A stretch of DNA of 47,749 bases from an uncultured Bacteroidales bacterium (GTDB taxonomy: Bacteria > Bacteroidota > Bacteroidia > Bacteroidales > Bacteroidaceae). This document shows positions 16,985 to 24,652 of this stretch, one piece after another; position 1 is the stretch's first letter, and the number at the start of each line of letters is the position of its first letter. The DNA lies in NCBI GenBank assembly GCA_902800305.1, contig CADCDP010000019.1, positions 1 to 47,749 of the forward strand, in the 5' to 3' direction. The notes under the pieces were generated by a model. It ran no database searches, was not told the origin of the DNA, and worked only from the letters and a program-made list of their open reading frames with translations. The position numbers and the translations under genes were made by a program.

Positions 16985-17812
16985 ATGAAAAGAACCCTCA
17001 CCTTCATGCTGTTGGCACTCATCGTCATCAGCGCCACTGCCCAAACCCCTGGAATCCAGCGAACAGACCGACTGCTCACGGCATCAGGACTGCCCCATTA
17101 TCGAAAAGGCAAAGAAATCAACGCCCCTTTCATCGAGGCTTTCCGATATGGAATGAACAAAGAAGCCAAACGTTGGTGGACAGGATATTATGAGCCCAAC
17201 GTGTCCGGTGCGAAAACGGCCGAAAAAGCACGAAAGAAGAGAGAGAAGGCGTACAATGCCTACGATGAGAAGCGGGACAAGATGACCGACACACACCCCT
17301 GCTATCGCCACCTCTTCATCGCACGCCCCTCCTTTGCTCCCCCACACGGCTTCTCCTATAGTCCTAAAGACACGGCATTAGTCTATTTGGAGCAACGGTG
17401 GGACGGAAGCAAGAAAACAGGCAAGAAGGTGACGTTCCACACCCACAAGATGAAGGTGGCCGAAACCATCTACGACTCCATCCAATGCCTCCACAAGCTG
17501 GCGGTTTACACTTCTGCCCAGTTCGACCCCGACTACGCGACGCTTGATGGAACAAGCTACTACTTCATCTGGAGCACAGTTTTTGGCGACAAATATGCCA
17601 TAAGTTCCGATAATGGGTCACGCACTTGCAAGGAGCTAACAAGCACATTCAATAAAATCTGTGAAGCAATAAATACGGATGACCACGAACTTCTGCAATC
17701 ATTGATGCCCACCATCCACGAACTCCTTGCCCACTACCGCACCCTCCTCCTACCCGATGTGCCAATAATAGATGACTGGGATTTGGATGTGACACAGAGG
17801 AAGAGGAACTAA
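16985..17812 (+). CDS. exported protein of unknown family
   Basis: Protein of 275 residues with a clear signal peptide (MKRTLTFMLLALIVISATAQ). I do not recognise the domain. A basic charged stretch (GAKTAEKARKKREKAYNAYDEKRDK, split by its helix pattern) lies at about 78-100, and the rest is mixed alpha/beta with several aromatic residues. It is the last gene of the DUF4419 group, 12 bases behind its neighbour, so a shared extracytoplasmic role is likely. Transcription probably continues toward the duplicated gene end at 17821. Confidence 0.75.
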   Translation: MKRTLTFMLLALIVISATAQTPGIQRTDRLLTASGLPHYRKGKEINAPFIEAFRYGMNKEAKRWWTGYYEPNVSGAKTAEKARKKREKAYNAYDEKRDKMTDTHPCYRHLFIARPSFAPPHGFSYSPKDTALVYLEQRWDGSKKTGKKVTFHTHKMKVAETIYDSIQCLHKLAVYTSAQFDPDYATLDGTSYYFIWSTVFGDKYAISSDNGSRTCKELTSTFNKICEAINTDDHELLQSLMPTIHELLAHYRTLLLPDVPIIDDWDLDVTQRKRN

Positions 17813-17820
17813 AAGTTTCT

Positions 17821-17872
17821 CAGCAACTTCGTGTACAGCGAGATAGCCCTGTCTATCTCGCTGATTTTGATG
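17821..17872 (-). pseudogene. 3' end remnant of a second M20 peptidase gene
   Basis: Read on the minus strand it encodes IKISEIDRAISLYTKLL followed by RNF and a stop, the same 17 residues as the end of the intact M20 gene (19021-20178). Over the first 48 bases (17821-17868) it matches 19033-19080 at 46 positions, and all three differences inside the shared codons are synonymous (Leu, Arg, Ile). An in-frame TGA lies just upstream, so nothing functional remains. With the intact copy it forms a direct repeat around the ATPase gene. Confidence 0.75.
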
Positions 17873-17899
17873 CTCACTCAAAGAAAAAGGTGCTATTTT

Positions 17900-17930
17900 T
17901 TTGTTAGTCCGAAATCTTTCCCTACCTTTG
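17900..17930 (+). promoter_or_regulatory. promoter of the AAA ATPase gene
   Basis: TTTG (17900-17903), 19 bases, TACCTTTG (17923-17930): exact -33/-7 arrangement. The ATG is 31 bases downstream. The gene therefore carries its own strong promoter inside the repeat-bounded cassette. Confidence 0.75.
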
Positions 17931-17961
17931 CGAAAAATTTCGCAACGAAAAACTTCGCAAT

Positions 17962-19014
17962 ATGGAAAATCCTTTCAAATTCGGCACTATCGTCGATGGT
18001 CAGTACTTCACCGACAGAAAAAAGGAACTACAATACGTACTACAAATTCTGCGGAGCGAGAACCATCTGGTGCTGATAAGCCCTCGACGCTTCGGCAAGT
18101 CGAGCCTTGTCAACAAAGCCCTCGAACAGACTGAACGCAAGCATGTCATCATCAACATGCAGAACGTGACAAGCGTTCAAAATTTCACCATTCGATTAAT
18201 GAGTGCCCTTTTCAGACTTTATCCCGGTGAAAGACTCAAGCACCTGATGACGCACTTCCGTGTCGTACCCACCATCTCAACCAACCCCATGAATGGTGCA
18301 GTGGATGTCTCGTTTAACCCCTCCATGAACACCGACGTGATGTTGGAAGACGCAATGGAATTATTACAGAAGGTCAGCACTGAGAAGAACCGCCTTATTG
18401 TCGTGCTAGATGAGTTTCAAGAGGTCACGAACATTGCCAAGGGGTTCGACAAACAACTGCGTTCCATCATGCAGACGCACAAACACATTAACTACGTCTT
18501 CTTGGGAAGTCAAGAATCAATGATGGAAAGCATCTTCGAGAAGAAAAAGTCGCCTTTCTATCACTTTGGACAACTGATGCGATTGGCAAAGATTCCTTAC
18601 GAAGACTTTAGACAATACGTATCGGAACGATTGAACGACGATTTGGCAGAAGACATCCTTGCCTTCACTGGCTGCCATCCCTATTACACGCAACAAATTG
18701 CTGCCCAAGTATGGGACTTGGTCAACTACGAACATGAGACGACAGACATCATCCCCAAAGCCGTCGAAAGGCTCGTCACGCTCCATGACCTTGATTTCGA
18801 GCGGCTTTGGCTCAACTTCAACAAGTCCGACCGCCGTGTGCTACAAGAACTGAGCAAGCCCAATGGCAGTAATCCTTTGACTGACCGCACTATTCCCACC
18901 AGCACAACCTTCAGTATCCTCAAAAAACTGATGAAGCAGGGCTATGTCATCAAGACCGACAGATACGAAATAGAAGACCCCTTCTTCAAGAAATGGGTGG
19001 AAGAGAGAGGATAA
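17962..19014 (+). CDS. AAA ATPase of the archaeal-ATPase-like (COG1672) type
   Basis: Cytoplasmic ATPase of 350 residues. Walker A is SPRRFGKSSLV (about 41-51), Walker B is RLIVVLDEFQE (about 140-150), followed by a sensor region NYVFLGSQESMM; a C-terminal winged-helix region (about 285-350) includes TTFSILKKLMKQGYVIKTDRYEIEDPFF. The family is strongly multiplied in Bacteroidetes and archaea, and its role is not settled. It stands alone with its own promoter and lies between two copies of the M20 gene end (17821-17872 and 19033-19084), which suggests it arrived as a cassette. Confidence 0.88.
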   Translation: MENPFKFGTIVDGQYFTDRKKELQYVLQILRSENHLVLISPRRFGKSSLVNKALEQTERKHVIINMQNVTSVQNFTIRLMSALFRLYPGERLKHLMTHFRVVPTISTNPMNGAVDVSFNPSMNTDVMLEDAMELLQKVSTEKNRLIVVLDEFQEVTNIAKGFDKQLRSIMQTHKHINYVFLGSQESMMESIFEKKKSPFYHFGQLMRLAKIPYEDFRQYVSERLNDDLAEDILAFTGCHPYYTQQIAAQVWDLVNYEHETTDIIPKAVERLVTLHDLDFERLWLNFNKSDRRVLQELSKPNGSNPLTDRTIPTSTTFSILKKLMKQGYVIKTDRYEIEDPFFKKWVEERG

Positions 19015-19020
19015 GCCCCC

Positions 19021-20178
19021 TTACATACTCCCCAGTAACTTCGTGTACAGCGAGATAGCTCTGTCTATCTCGCTGATTTTTATGTACTCGTCGGCGGTAT
19101 GGGAACGGGACGACTCGCCTGGGCCAAGTTTGAGGGAAGGGAAGCGCATGAGGGCTTGGTCGCTCAGGGTTGGAGAGCCGAAGGGGGTGAGGCCTTCTTG
19201 GATGCAGGCTTGGACGAAGGGGTGCTCCAAGGGGATGCGAGAGGAAGAGAGTCGGAAGGAACGCGCTTTGAGTTCAGAAGTGAGGTGCTCTTGGAAGAAG
19301 GCAAAGATTTCCTCGTTCGTGTAGCACTCGTTGGAACGCACATCAATGGTGAAGGTACAGGTGTCGGGGATGACATTATGCTGCGTACCTGCATTGATGA
19401 TGGTCACCGTCTGCTTCACAGGCCCAAGCAGTTCTGTTTGCTTTGGGAACTGCCACTCTTTCAGCCAAAGAATATCCTGCATAGCGTGATAGATGGCGTT
19501 ATCTCCCTCATTCCGAGCCGCATGACCCGCCTTGCCATGTGCCACAGCATCTATCACCATCAAGCCCTTCTCGGCAATGGCGGGCTGCATTCCCGTCGGT
19601 TCGCCCACGATGGCAAAGTCTATCTTTGGAAGGAGAGGAAGGACGGACTCGATGCCGTTCTTGCCAGAGACTTCTTCTTCGCAGGAGGCTAAAAAGATGA
19701 GAGACAGACCCTCTCCCCCATCCCCTCCCCCGTAATGGGGAGGGGTGCCATCCGGGATGTTTCCTATCGAAGAACTCGCCGCATGGGCTCCCTTCCCATT
19801 ACGGGGGAGGGCTGGGGAGAGGGTCTGCATAAACACCTCCAGCAGTGCCACCAGCCCACCTCCACAGTCGTTGCTTCCAAGTCCATAAAGCTTATCTCCC
19901 TCCACGGTCGGCGTGAAAGGGTCGTGCTTCCATCCTGCCACAGGCTTCACCGTATCAATGTGGGCATTGAGCAGGATGGTAGATCCCCCAGCCCCCGAAG
20001 GGGGGCTTATACACCACACATTATTCCCGTGCCGCTGGGGGTTCAGTCCTTTCTCTTTCATAAATTCCTCCAGCACATCCGCAGCCGCTGTCTCGTCGCG
20101 GCTAATGCTGGGTGTGGCTATCAGCTTCTTCAGCAGTTCCACAGCCTCCATTGTTTGCTCTTGATAAATCTTTTCCAT
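19021..20178 (-). CDS. M20-family deacylase/peptidase (ArgE/DapE-like) with in-frame palindromic insertion
   Basis: Cytoplasmic di-metal hydrolase of 385 residues, probably an N-acetyl- or N-succinyl-amino-acid deacylase (ornithine or diaminopimelate pathway). Metal and catalytic motifs are present: NAHIDTVKP (His73, Asp75), GSNDCGGG (Asp104), SCEEEVSG (about 165-172) and GEPTG. Residues 118-158 are encoded by a 123-bp element with long inverted repeats (19705-19827), placed between a helix and the strand leading to the catalytic Glu; relatives usually have only a short loop there. A second small GC palindrome encodes residues 58-63 (SPPSGA). The frame is preserved in both cases. The last codons duplicate the remnant at 17821. 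Start chosen 22 bases downstream of a perfect promoter. Confidence 0.9.
   Translation of the reverse strand: MEKIYQEQTMEAVELLKKLIATPSISRDETAAADVLEEFMKEKGLNPQRHGNNVWCISPPSGAGGSTILLNAHIDTVKPVAGWKHDPFTPTVEGDKLYGLGSNDCGGGLVALLEVFMQTLSPALPRNGKGAHAASSSIGNIPDGTPPHYGGGDGGEGLSLIFLASCEEEVSGKNGIESVLPLLPKIDFAIVGEPTGMQPAIAEKGLMVIDAVAHGKAGHAARNEGDNAIYHAMQDILWLKEWQFPKQTELLGPVKQTVTIINAGTQHNVIPDTCTFTIDVRSNECYTNEEIFAFFQEHLTSELKARSFRLSSSRIPLEHPFVQACIQEGLTPFGSPTLSDQALMRFPSLKLGPGESSRSHTADEYIKISEIDRAISLYTKLLGSM
19033..19084. repeat. second copy of the direct repeat, inside the M20 gene
   Basis: Matches 17821-17872 at 49 of 52 positions and forms the last codons of the intact M20 gene. The copies start 1212 bases apart and enclose only the ATPase gene. 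Confidence 0.85.
19705..19827. repeat. 123-bp palindromic element inserted in frame in the M20 gene
   Basis: The left end begins CAGACCCTCTCCCC and the right end, read on the minus strand, begins with the same 14 bases. The arms of about 37 bases pair almost fully (both include CTCCCCCGTAATGG or its near copy) around a central segment of about 48 bases. The length is 41 codons exactly, and the element encodes residues 118-158 without a stop codon. Confidence 0.85.
19991..20006. repeat. small GC palindrome inside the M20 gene
   Basis: GCCCCC-GAAG-GGGGGC forms a six-base-pair stem with a four-base loop and encodes part of SPPSGAGG, a stretch that looks inserted relative to the usual loop before the LLNAHID strand. 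It may be a relic of a palindromic element of the same kind as 19705-19827. Confidence 0.55.
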
Positions 20179-20200
20179 TTTTCCTTTCCTTTTTTGGGGG

Positions 20201-20231
20201 CAAAGTTAGCTTTTTTCTTTTATTTTGCAAA
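20201..20231 (-). promoter_or_regulatory. promoter of the M20 gene
   Basis: On the minus strand TTTG (20228-20231), 19 bases, TAACTTTG (20201-20208): exact -33/-7 arrangement, with the ATG 22 bases downstream of the box and a purine-rich GGAAAGGAAAA before it. Confidence 0.75.
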
Positions 20232-20242
20232 AAAAATTGCAC

Positions 20243-20297
20243 TTAGGGGTATTCGATTTCCATTTTCGAGTGTCTTACGTATGAAGACAACCCCTAA
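20243..20297 (+). promoter_or_regulatory. inverted repeat in the ECF sigma gene leader
   Basis: TTAGGGGT (20243-20250) and ACCCCTAA (20290-20297) are perfect inverted repeats enclosing 39 bases, directly before the sigma gene ATG (20313). No TAnnTTTG box is seen, so the gene may use an alternative, perhaps self-dependent, promoter here. Function as operator or mRNA stem is undecided. Confidence 0.4.
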
Positions 20298-20312
20298 AAG
20301 GCAACAAGAAAG

Positions 20313-20810
20313 ATGGTTAGTTACGACAAAAAGACATTTGAGCAACTGTACAAAAGCAACTACAAGCAGATGTACCGATTCGCCTACTCCCTCTTGGAGG
20401 AGGCGGAAGATGCCCGTGATGCCGTGAGTCAAGTCTTCACACAGCTGTGGTACCGACAGCCGCAACTCGAGGAGGATTGCATCACGGGCTACCTGATGGC
20501 AGCGGTGAGAAACCACTGCCTCAACATCCAGCGAACCCGCCGATTGAACGCAGCCTTAGAAGCTGAACTACAAACCGAGCAGCAACAACACCAACCACAT
20601 GAGCGGCAAGAGCTTATGGATGAATTGGCACGAGTCATCGACGAGCACCTCTCAGAGCAGGACAAACGCATCCTCGCCCTCCACTACGACGAAGAAAAGA
20701 CCTACACGGAGACGGCTCAACTATTGGGCATCAGCCCATCTGCCGTCAACAAGCACATCACGCATTCATTATCCAAAATTCGTTCCATCTTTAAAACAGC
20801 AAATGTATGA
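20313..20810 (+). CDS. ECF-type RNA polymerase sigma factor
   Basis: Protein of 165 residues with region 2 (FEQLYKSNYKQMYRFAYSLL, DARDAVSQVFTQLW) and region 4 (ARVIDEHLSEQDKRILALHY and the HTH TYTETAQLLGISPSAVNKHI). A typical Bacteroidetes ECF sigma of the FecI-like group. It overlaps the downstream gene by four bases (ATGA), so the downstream product is very likely its regulator or target. The leader carries an 8-base inverted repeat. Confidence 0.93.
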   Translation: MVSYDKKTFEQLYKSNYKQMYRFAYSLLEEAEDARDAVSQVFTQLWYRQPQLEEDCITGYLMAAVRNHCLNIQRTRRLNAALEAELQTEQQQHQPHERQELMDELARVIDEHLSEQDKRILALHYDEEKTYTETAQLLGISPSAVNKHITHSLSKIRSIFKTANV

Positions 20811-21817
20811 AAACCGAAGAAATCGACAAGAGAATAGGTATGCCCGACATCGACCAAGAATGGGCAAAGTTTGAACAAGAAGTCATTACCCCGACCCACC
20901 CCGCCAAGAAGCTCACATTGTTCAAGAGCTTCACCACCAAAGCCGCAGCCATCACAGGACTCATTTTCTGCATCAGCCTGGCAGGCATTGCTTCAGCGGT
21001 CATTGCCATCAAGAACAACAGCCAGCCACAAGAGGAGAAGTTTGAATACAAACCGATGGTGGAGGTGATACAATCTAAGTTCAGGGGAAAAGTCAGAACC
21101 TGCTACTTCGTCAACTACCGCGAGGGTGTGTGGATTCAGCCAGAAGGCGAAAAGGGCTACATCGATGAGCAGTTCTTCAAGATGTCTTTCCCCACCGACC
21201 AAACCATCATACAGTTAGACGGCAAAACCTTCAACGAGAAGAATCTGCCCCGAATGCACAACAGCCATCTGAAGAAGATTGAGACCAAGCGGCAGGGAGA
21301 GAAGATAGTGGTGAACCTCATCACCCAATTCTCTGGAGGCATCCCTTCAGGTGTGACAGGCAATGCCCCACGCGAGCAGACCCTTTTCCTCTTCCCCAAT
21401 GGAAAGCTGGGCATCATCGACAAGAAGGCGAAAGCTGGCGACTGGATTCATTACAGCATCACCGACTGGGAAGAAACCCCATGGGGTTGGAGTGTTCGCA
21501 AAGAGATGGAACGAGGCTGCCACCGCATCGGCTACAAAGCCTATATCTATGCCAGCACGGAAACATCCCAGAAGTACATCGACCGTGCCGAAACGATGAT
21601 GAAGGAGTTGGGCATCAAGAACTACACCATCACACGCGACATCTCCATCTACCACAAGACCGACAACGAGTGGCGCGAGTGGGCAACGAAGCAGAAACGT
21701 GAACATCCCCAGTACGACTGGAAGCACCTCTTCAACATCCTTGCTGACGAAGGCGTGGACGGAACCGACCTGCACGACAAGTGGCACATCGTCAAAGAGG
21801 TGTATGGCGTGAAATAG
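20807..21817 (+). CDS. single-pass membrane protein coupled to the sigma factor (putative anti-sigma)
   Basis: Protein of 336 residues with a short cytosolic N-terminus (about 1-45, containing MPDIDQEWAKFEQEV), one transmembrane helix (about 46-68, AAAITGLIFCISLAGIASAV) and a large periplasmic part of unknown fold. Topology and four-base overlap with the sigma gene fit an anti-sigma factor. The N-terminal DIDQEWAKFE pattern resembles the start of FecR-type anti-sigma proteins, but no FecR domain is obvious after the helix. The function is inferred from position and topology. Confidence 0.75.
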   Translation: MKTEEIDKRIGMPDIDQEWAKFEQEVITPTHPAKKLTLFKSFTTKAAAITGLIFCISLAGIASAVIAIKNNSQPQEEKFEYKPMVEVIQSKFRGKVRTCYFVNYREGVWIQPEGEKGYIDEQFFKMSFPTDQTIIQLDGKTFNEKNLPRMHNSHLKKIETKRQGEKIVVNLITQFSGGIPSGVTGNAPREQTLFLFPNGKLGIIDKKAKAGDWIHYSITDWEETPWGWSVRKEMERGCHRIGYKAYIYASTETSQKYIDRAETMMKELGIKNYTITRDISIYHKTDNEWREWATKQKREHPQYDWKHLFNILADEGVDGTDLHDKWHIVKEVYGVK

Positions 21818-21856
21818 TGAAGCTGAAATGCCGACAGAAAGCACTCCTCAACCACT

Positions 21857-21955
21857 ACCCTCGTCACCTCAAAAGCGGTGTGACTCACACCGTCACCCTC
21901 GGTCTGAGTCAGACCGGCACCCCCGGTGTGACTCACACCGTTTTCGAGGTATCGA
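21857..21955. repeat. three 17-bp palindromes at an exact 24-bp period, copy 1
   Basis: CGGTGTGACTCACACCG at 21876-21892 and 21924-21940 flank CGGTCTGAGTCAGACCG at 21900-21916; starts are 24 bases apart. Outside them CCTCAAAAG and TTTTCGAGG form a further inverted pair, giving a nested structure. The same module recurs at 33901-33999. Both copies follow a gene's stop codon within 50 bases. Confidence 0.9.
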
Positions 21956-22009
21956 CACTCCTCTCAAAGAAGAGTTGTAATTAAGATCAGTTAAACAATT
22001 AGGTATACC

Positions 22010-22047
22010 AAAAAGCCAGCCACTTGTGAAAGCAGCTGGCTCTTTTT
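22010..22047. terminator. bidirectional terminator
   Basis: AAAAAGCCAGC (22010-22020) pairs with GCTGGCTCTTTTT (22035-22047, one bulged base), with T-runs on both strands. It separates the convergent sigma-partner gene and TonB-dependent receptor gene. Confidence 0.8.
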
Positions 22048-22066
22048 GTATGATGCTGAGGGAGTC

Positions 22067-24478
22067 TTAGAAATCGATGCGATAAAAAAGATTAGGCAGC
22101 GAGATTCCTGACTTATCGGAACGCAGTTGGCCAGTGCCGAAGTCGTAACGTTCGGCGTAGGGTGTTTCATTCTGCAGAATGTTCAGCCCCTCGAAGGCGA
22201 TGGTATGACTCACCTTCTTGCAGTTAATCTTATAGCTGACAGTAAGGTCGAGAATGTTGGTGGGATCGAACTGGAGGGTCATCGCCTCGTCATCCTTATA
22301 GATAGGCTCATCATTGATGATGCCAGCAGCCACATTTGCTTTCATGGCATCCACATCGATAGGTGTGTGACGGAGACCGCCTTGTAGCGTGTACTTGACA
22401 CTCACGTTGAACACATTCTGCTTTTTCTTACCAAGCATCCACTCCTTACCGCCCAGCACCTTCACCATGTAACCACGGTCATACATTTGGTTACGCCACT
22501 TCTTGTCAAGTCCACGATATTCAGCCTTGAAGAGGGAACCATTCACTTGCCCATAGAAGCCATGACTCATGTAGTGCTCCAAGGTGATGTCGGCACCGTA
22601 GTTACGAGTGTTACCCTTGTTGACCAATGGTTCTTCAATATAATTGAACAAACGGTTCACCGTACAGAACGTGCTTCCATTGATGCCCACTGGCGTGTCG
22701 AAGCCATACTGGTAGTAGGCGTTGAAACGCAAGTTCAAGTTGTCCGTAAACTTATACATATATGTGGCGAGGAGGTGATGAGCCTTAGAGAAGCCGAGAT
22801 CTTTGTTGGCCAAAGTGCCATCAGCATTGCGGAAGAAATAAGCATCCAATTTCTCAATCATGGAGTGCAATCCATAGCCTAAAGAAATGGAATGACGATT
22901 ACCCGGTTCCCATTTCACGCTGGCACGAGGCTCGACACTAAAGTCTTTGGAAAGGAGGAAATAGCTACCTGACACGCCAAAGTTGATGCTCCAACCGTCA
23001 GCAGGCTTCCATAGGTTTGACCAGAACATGCTTGCCAATCCCGTATCGTCCTTCGTTGCATAATATGGTGTAGCCGGCACAGACTCATAGACGTTCTCTG
23101 CTGAGCGAAAACTCAGGTCGAAGAAGCGGTGTGAATACTCTCCACCAAACTGAAGGAGCCAGCGAGGGGTGATCTGCTTGGAGAATTCTGTATTGAACAG
23201 AGCACGGTCTTCGTTCTGCTTTAGGTAACTGAAGGGATAGTTCTTACCCTCAAAGCCTATAGGTTTGTGATTAGCATCGAAGTTGAGGCCCCAGTATTCC
23301 ATGTCCACTTTGTTGTGCTGCATATTGTAGGCAGCAGTGGTGCGCCACGTCCATTTGTTGTCGAAACGGATCTTATGTGAGGCACCCACAACAGCGTTGT
23401 AGAGGTGGCCATCTTGGTCTGAAGCATCGTAAATGGAATGGATGTCTTCAATGTCCAACTCCATATCCCATGACTTGTCGATAAAGCCTAATGCAAAGAC
23501 AGAAAAGGTTCCCACTTTTTTCGTTGGAAAATTCAATTTAAGCGAGAGATCCTGGAAGTCATACTGCGAACCATGCGTGTCAATGAGTTCCAGTTTGCGA
23601 GCGATCGTGGTGAAGCCATAGCGATAGTTGAAGATGAAACTGGAGTTATGTTTCTTCGAGATTGGACCTTCGCTGGTCCACTCGATGCCCACCGAACCAA
23701 CCTGCACACCGTTCTCATATTTCGAGTTGTTGCCTGCTCGCATCTTCACGTCGAACACACCACTAAGGGCGTTGTTGTAACTGGAATTGAAAGTGGAAAC
23801 GAAAAAGTCTGAGTTGGTGATGACATTAGAGTTGAGCGAGCTCACCATACCGTAACCTGCATTATAGAGGTCAGCAAAATGGTTGGGGGTAAAGATTTCC
23901 ACACCTTCCAAGCGGTATTGCATGAACTGCGGGGCATTACCATGTACGGAAATGCCGTTACCATCGCCTTGTCCCGCCACACCAGCAAAGGCCGTCACCA
24001 ATCGAGCCGGGTCGTTATAGCCACCGGCATACCGGCTGGCCTCTTCCATTGAGAGCATCATACCGCCCACCAATGCCGTGGGATTGACCGTCGCCTCCTT
24101 ATTCACACGAGGCTTGACCACCACTTCGGCCAGTTCTGAACTATTCTCACGCAGGGTGATGTCAAGCACCACTTCTTTGGCACCCGCCACCAGCACTTCC
24201 TTCAATATGCTCGGTTCATAACCGATATAAGAAGTTTCTATTGTGTAACGCCCCGATTGGGTAATATTGATGCTAAACTCACCATCTATATTGGTCACTC
24301 CACCCGTTCCTGGAAGTTCCATCACCTTCACAGCGGCTCCAATGAGTGTTTCACCTGTGATAGCGTCAGTTACCCGCCCCTTTACTGTTTGTGCCACTAC
24401 ACTTTGTGGCAAAAAAATGCCGCTCATAACCACGAAGGGCATAACCAGTCTGCAAAAAATAGATTTGTAAACATTCAT
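22067..24478 (-). CDS. TonB-dependent outer-membrane receptor
   Basis: Protein of 803 residues. After a signal peptide (ending SVVAQ) comes a carboxypeptidase-regulatory-like domain (VKGRVTDAITGETLIGAAV, about 29-115), then a plug domain (ARLVTAFAGVAGQGDGNGISVHG, QYRLEGVEIFTPNHF) and a beta barrel ending NLFYRIDF with the C-terminal Phe usual for barrels. It is shorter than SusC proteins, has no SusD partner and lacks the SusC-specific signatures, so it more likely imports a small ligand such as a metal complex or cofactor. The start is the ATG at 24478; the earlier in-frame position at 24505 falls inside the promoter box. It is divergent from glyS. Confidence 0.92.
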   Translation of the reverse strand: MNVYKSIFCRLVMPFVVMSGIFLPQSVVAQTVKGRVTDAITGETLIGAAVKVMELPGTGGVTNIDGEFSINITQSGRYTIETSYIGYEPSILKEVLVAGAKEVVLDITLRENSSELAEVVVKPRVNKEATVNPTALVGGMMLSMEEASRYAGGYNDPARLVTAFAGVAGQGDGNGISVHGNAPQFMQYRLEGVEIFTPNHFADLYNAGYGMVSSLNSNVITNSDFFVSTFNSSYNNALSGVFDVKMRAGNNSKYENGVQVGSVGIEWTSEGPISKKHNSSFIFNYRYGFTTIARKLELIDTHGSQYDFQDLSLKLNFPTKKVGTFSVFALGFIDKSWDMELDIEDIHSIYDASDQDGHLYNAVVGASHKIRFDNKWTWRTTAAYNMQHNKVDMEYWGLNFDANHKPIGFEGKNYPFSYLKQNEDRALFNTEFSKQITPRWLLQFGGEYSHRFFDLSFRSAENVYESVPATPYYATKDDTGLASMFWSNLWKPADGWSINFGVSGSYFLLSKDFSVEPRASVKWEPGNRHSISLGYGLHSMIEKLDAYFFRNADGTLANKDLGFSKAHHLLATYMYKFTDNLNLRFNAYYQYGFDTPVGINGSTFCTVNRLFNYIEEPLVNKGNTRNYGADITLEHYMSHGFYGQVNGSLFKAEYRGLDKKWRNQMYDRGYMVKVLGGKEWMLGKKKQNVFNVSVKYTLQGGLRHTPIDVDAMKANVAAGIINDEPIYKDDEAMTLQFDPTNILDLTVSYKINCKKVSHTIAFEGLNILQNETPYAERYDFGTGQLRSDKSGISLPNLFYRIDF

Positions 24479-24502
24479 AGTATTCGAAAGTTTTTTGTAG
24501 TA

Positions 24503-24510
24503 CAAAGTTA
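24503..24510 (-). promoter_or_regulatory. -7 box of the TonB-dependent receptor gene
   Basis: TAACTTTG on the minus strand, 24 bases before the ATG at 24478. It decides the start codon by excluding the longer reading. Confidence 0.6.
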
Positions 24511-24604
24511 CAATGTTTTTTTGTAAAAGAACAAGAAAGCACCATTTTTTTACACATTCACATTATTTTTAAGTTCAAATCACAGCATTTCGGGGAGAAA
24601 ATCG

Positions 24605-24612
24605 TACCTTTG
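24605..24612 (+). promoter_or_regulatory. -7 box of glyS
   Basis: TACCTTTG, exact match, 40 bases before the glyS start codon. Confidence 0.65.
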
Positions 24613-24652
24613 CACGATAATAGCAAGACTAACAACAAATAAAAACAACATA

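Noticed and set aside
17821..19084. Transposon or insertion sequence carrying the ATPase gene
   Set aside because: There is no transposase and no terminal inverted repeat; the direct repeat is a gene end and is far longer than a usual target duplication.
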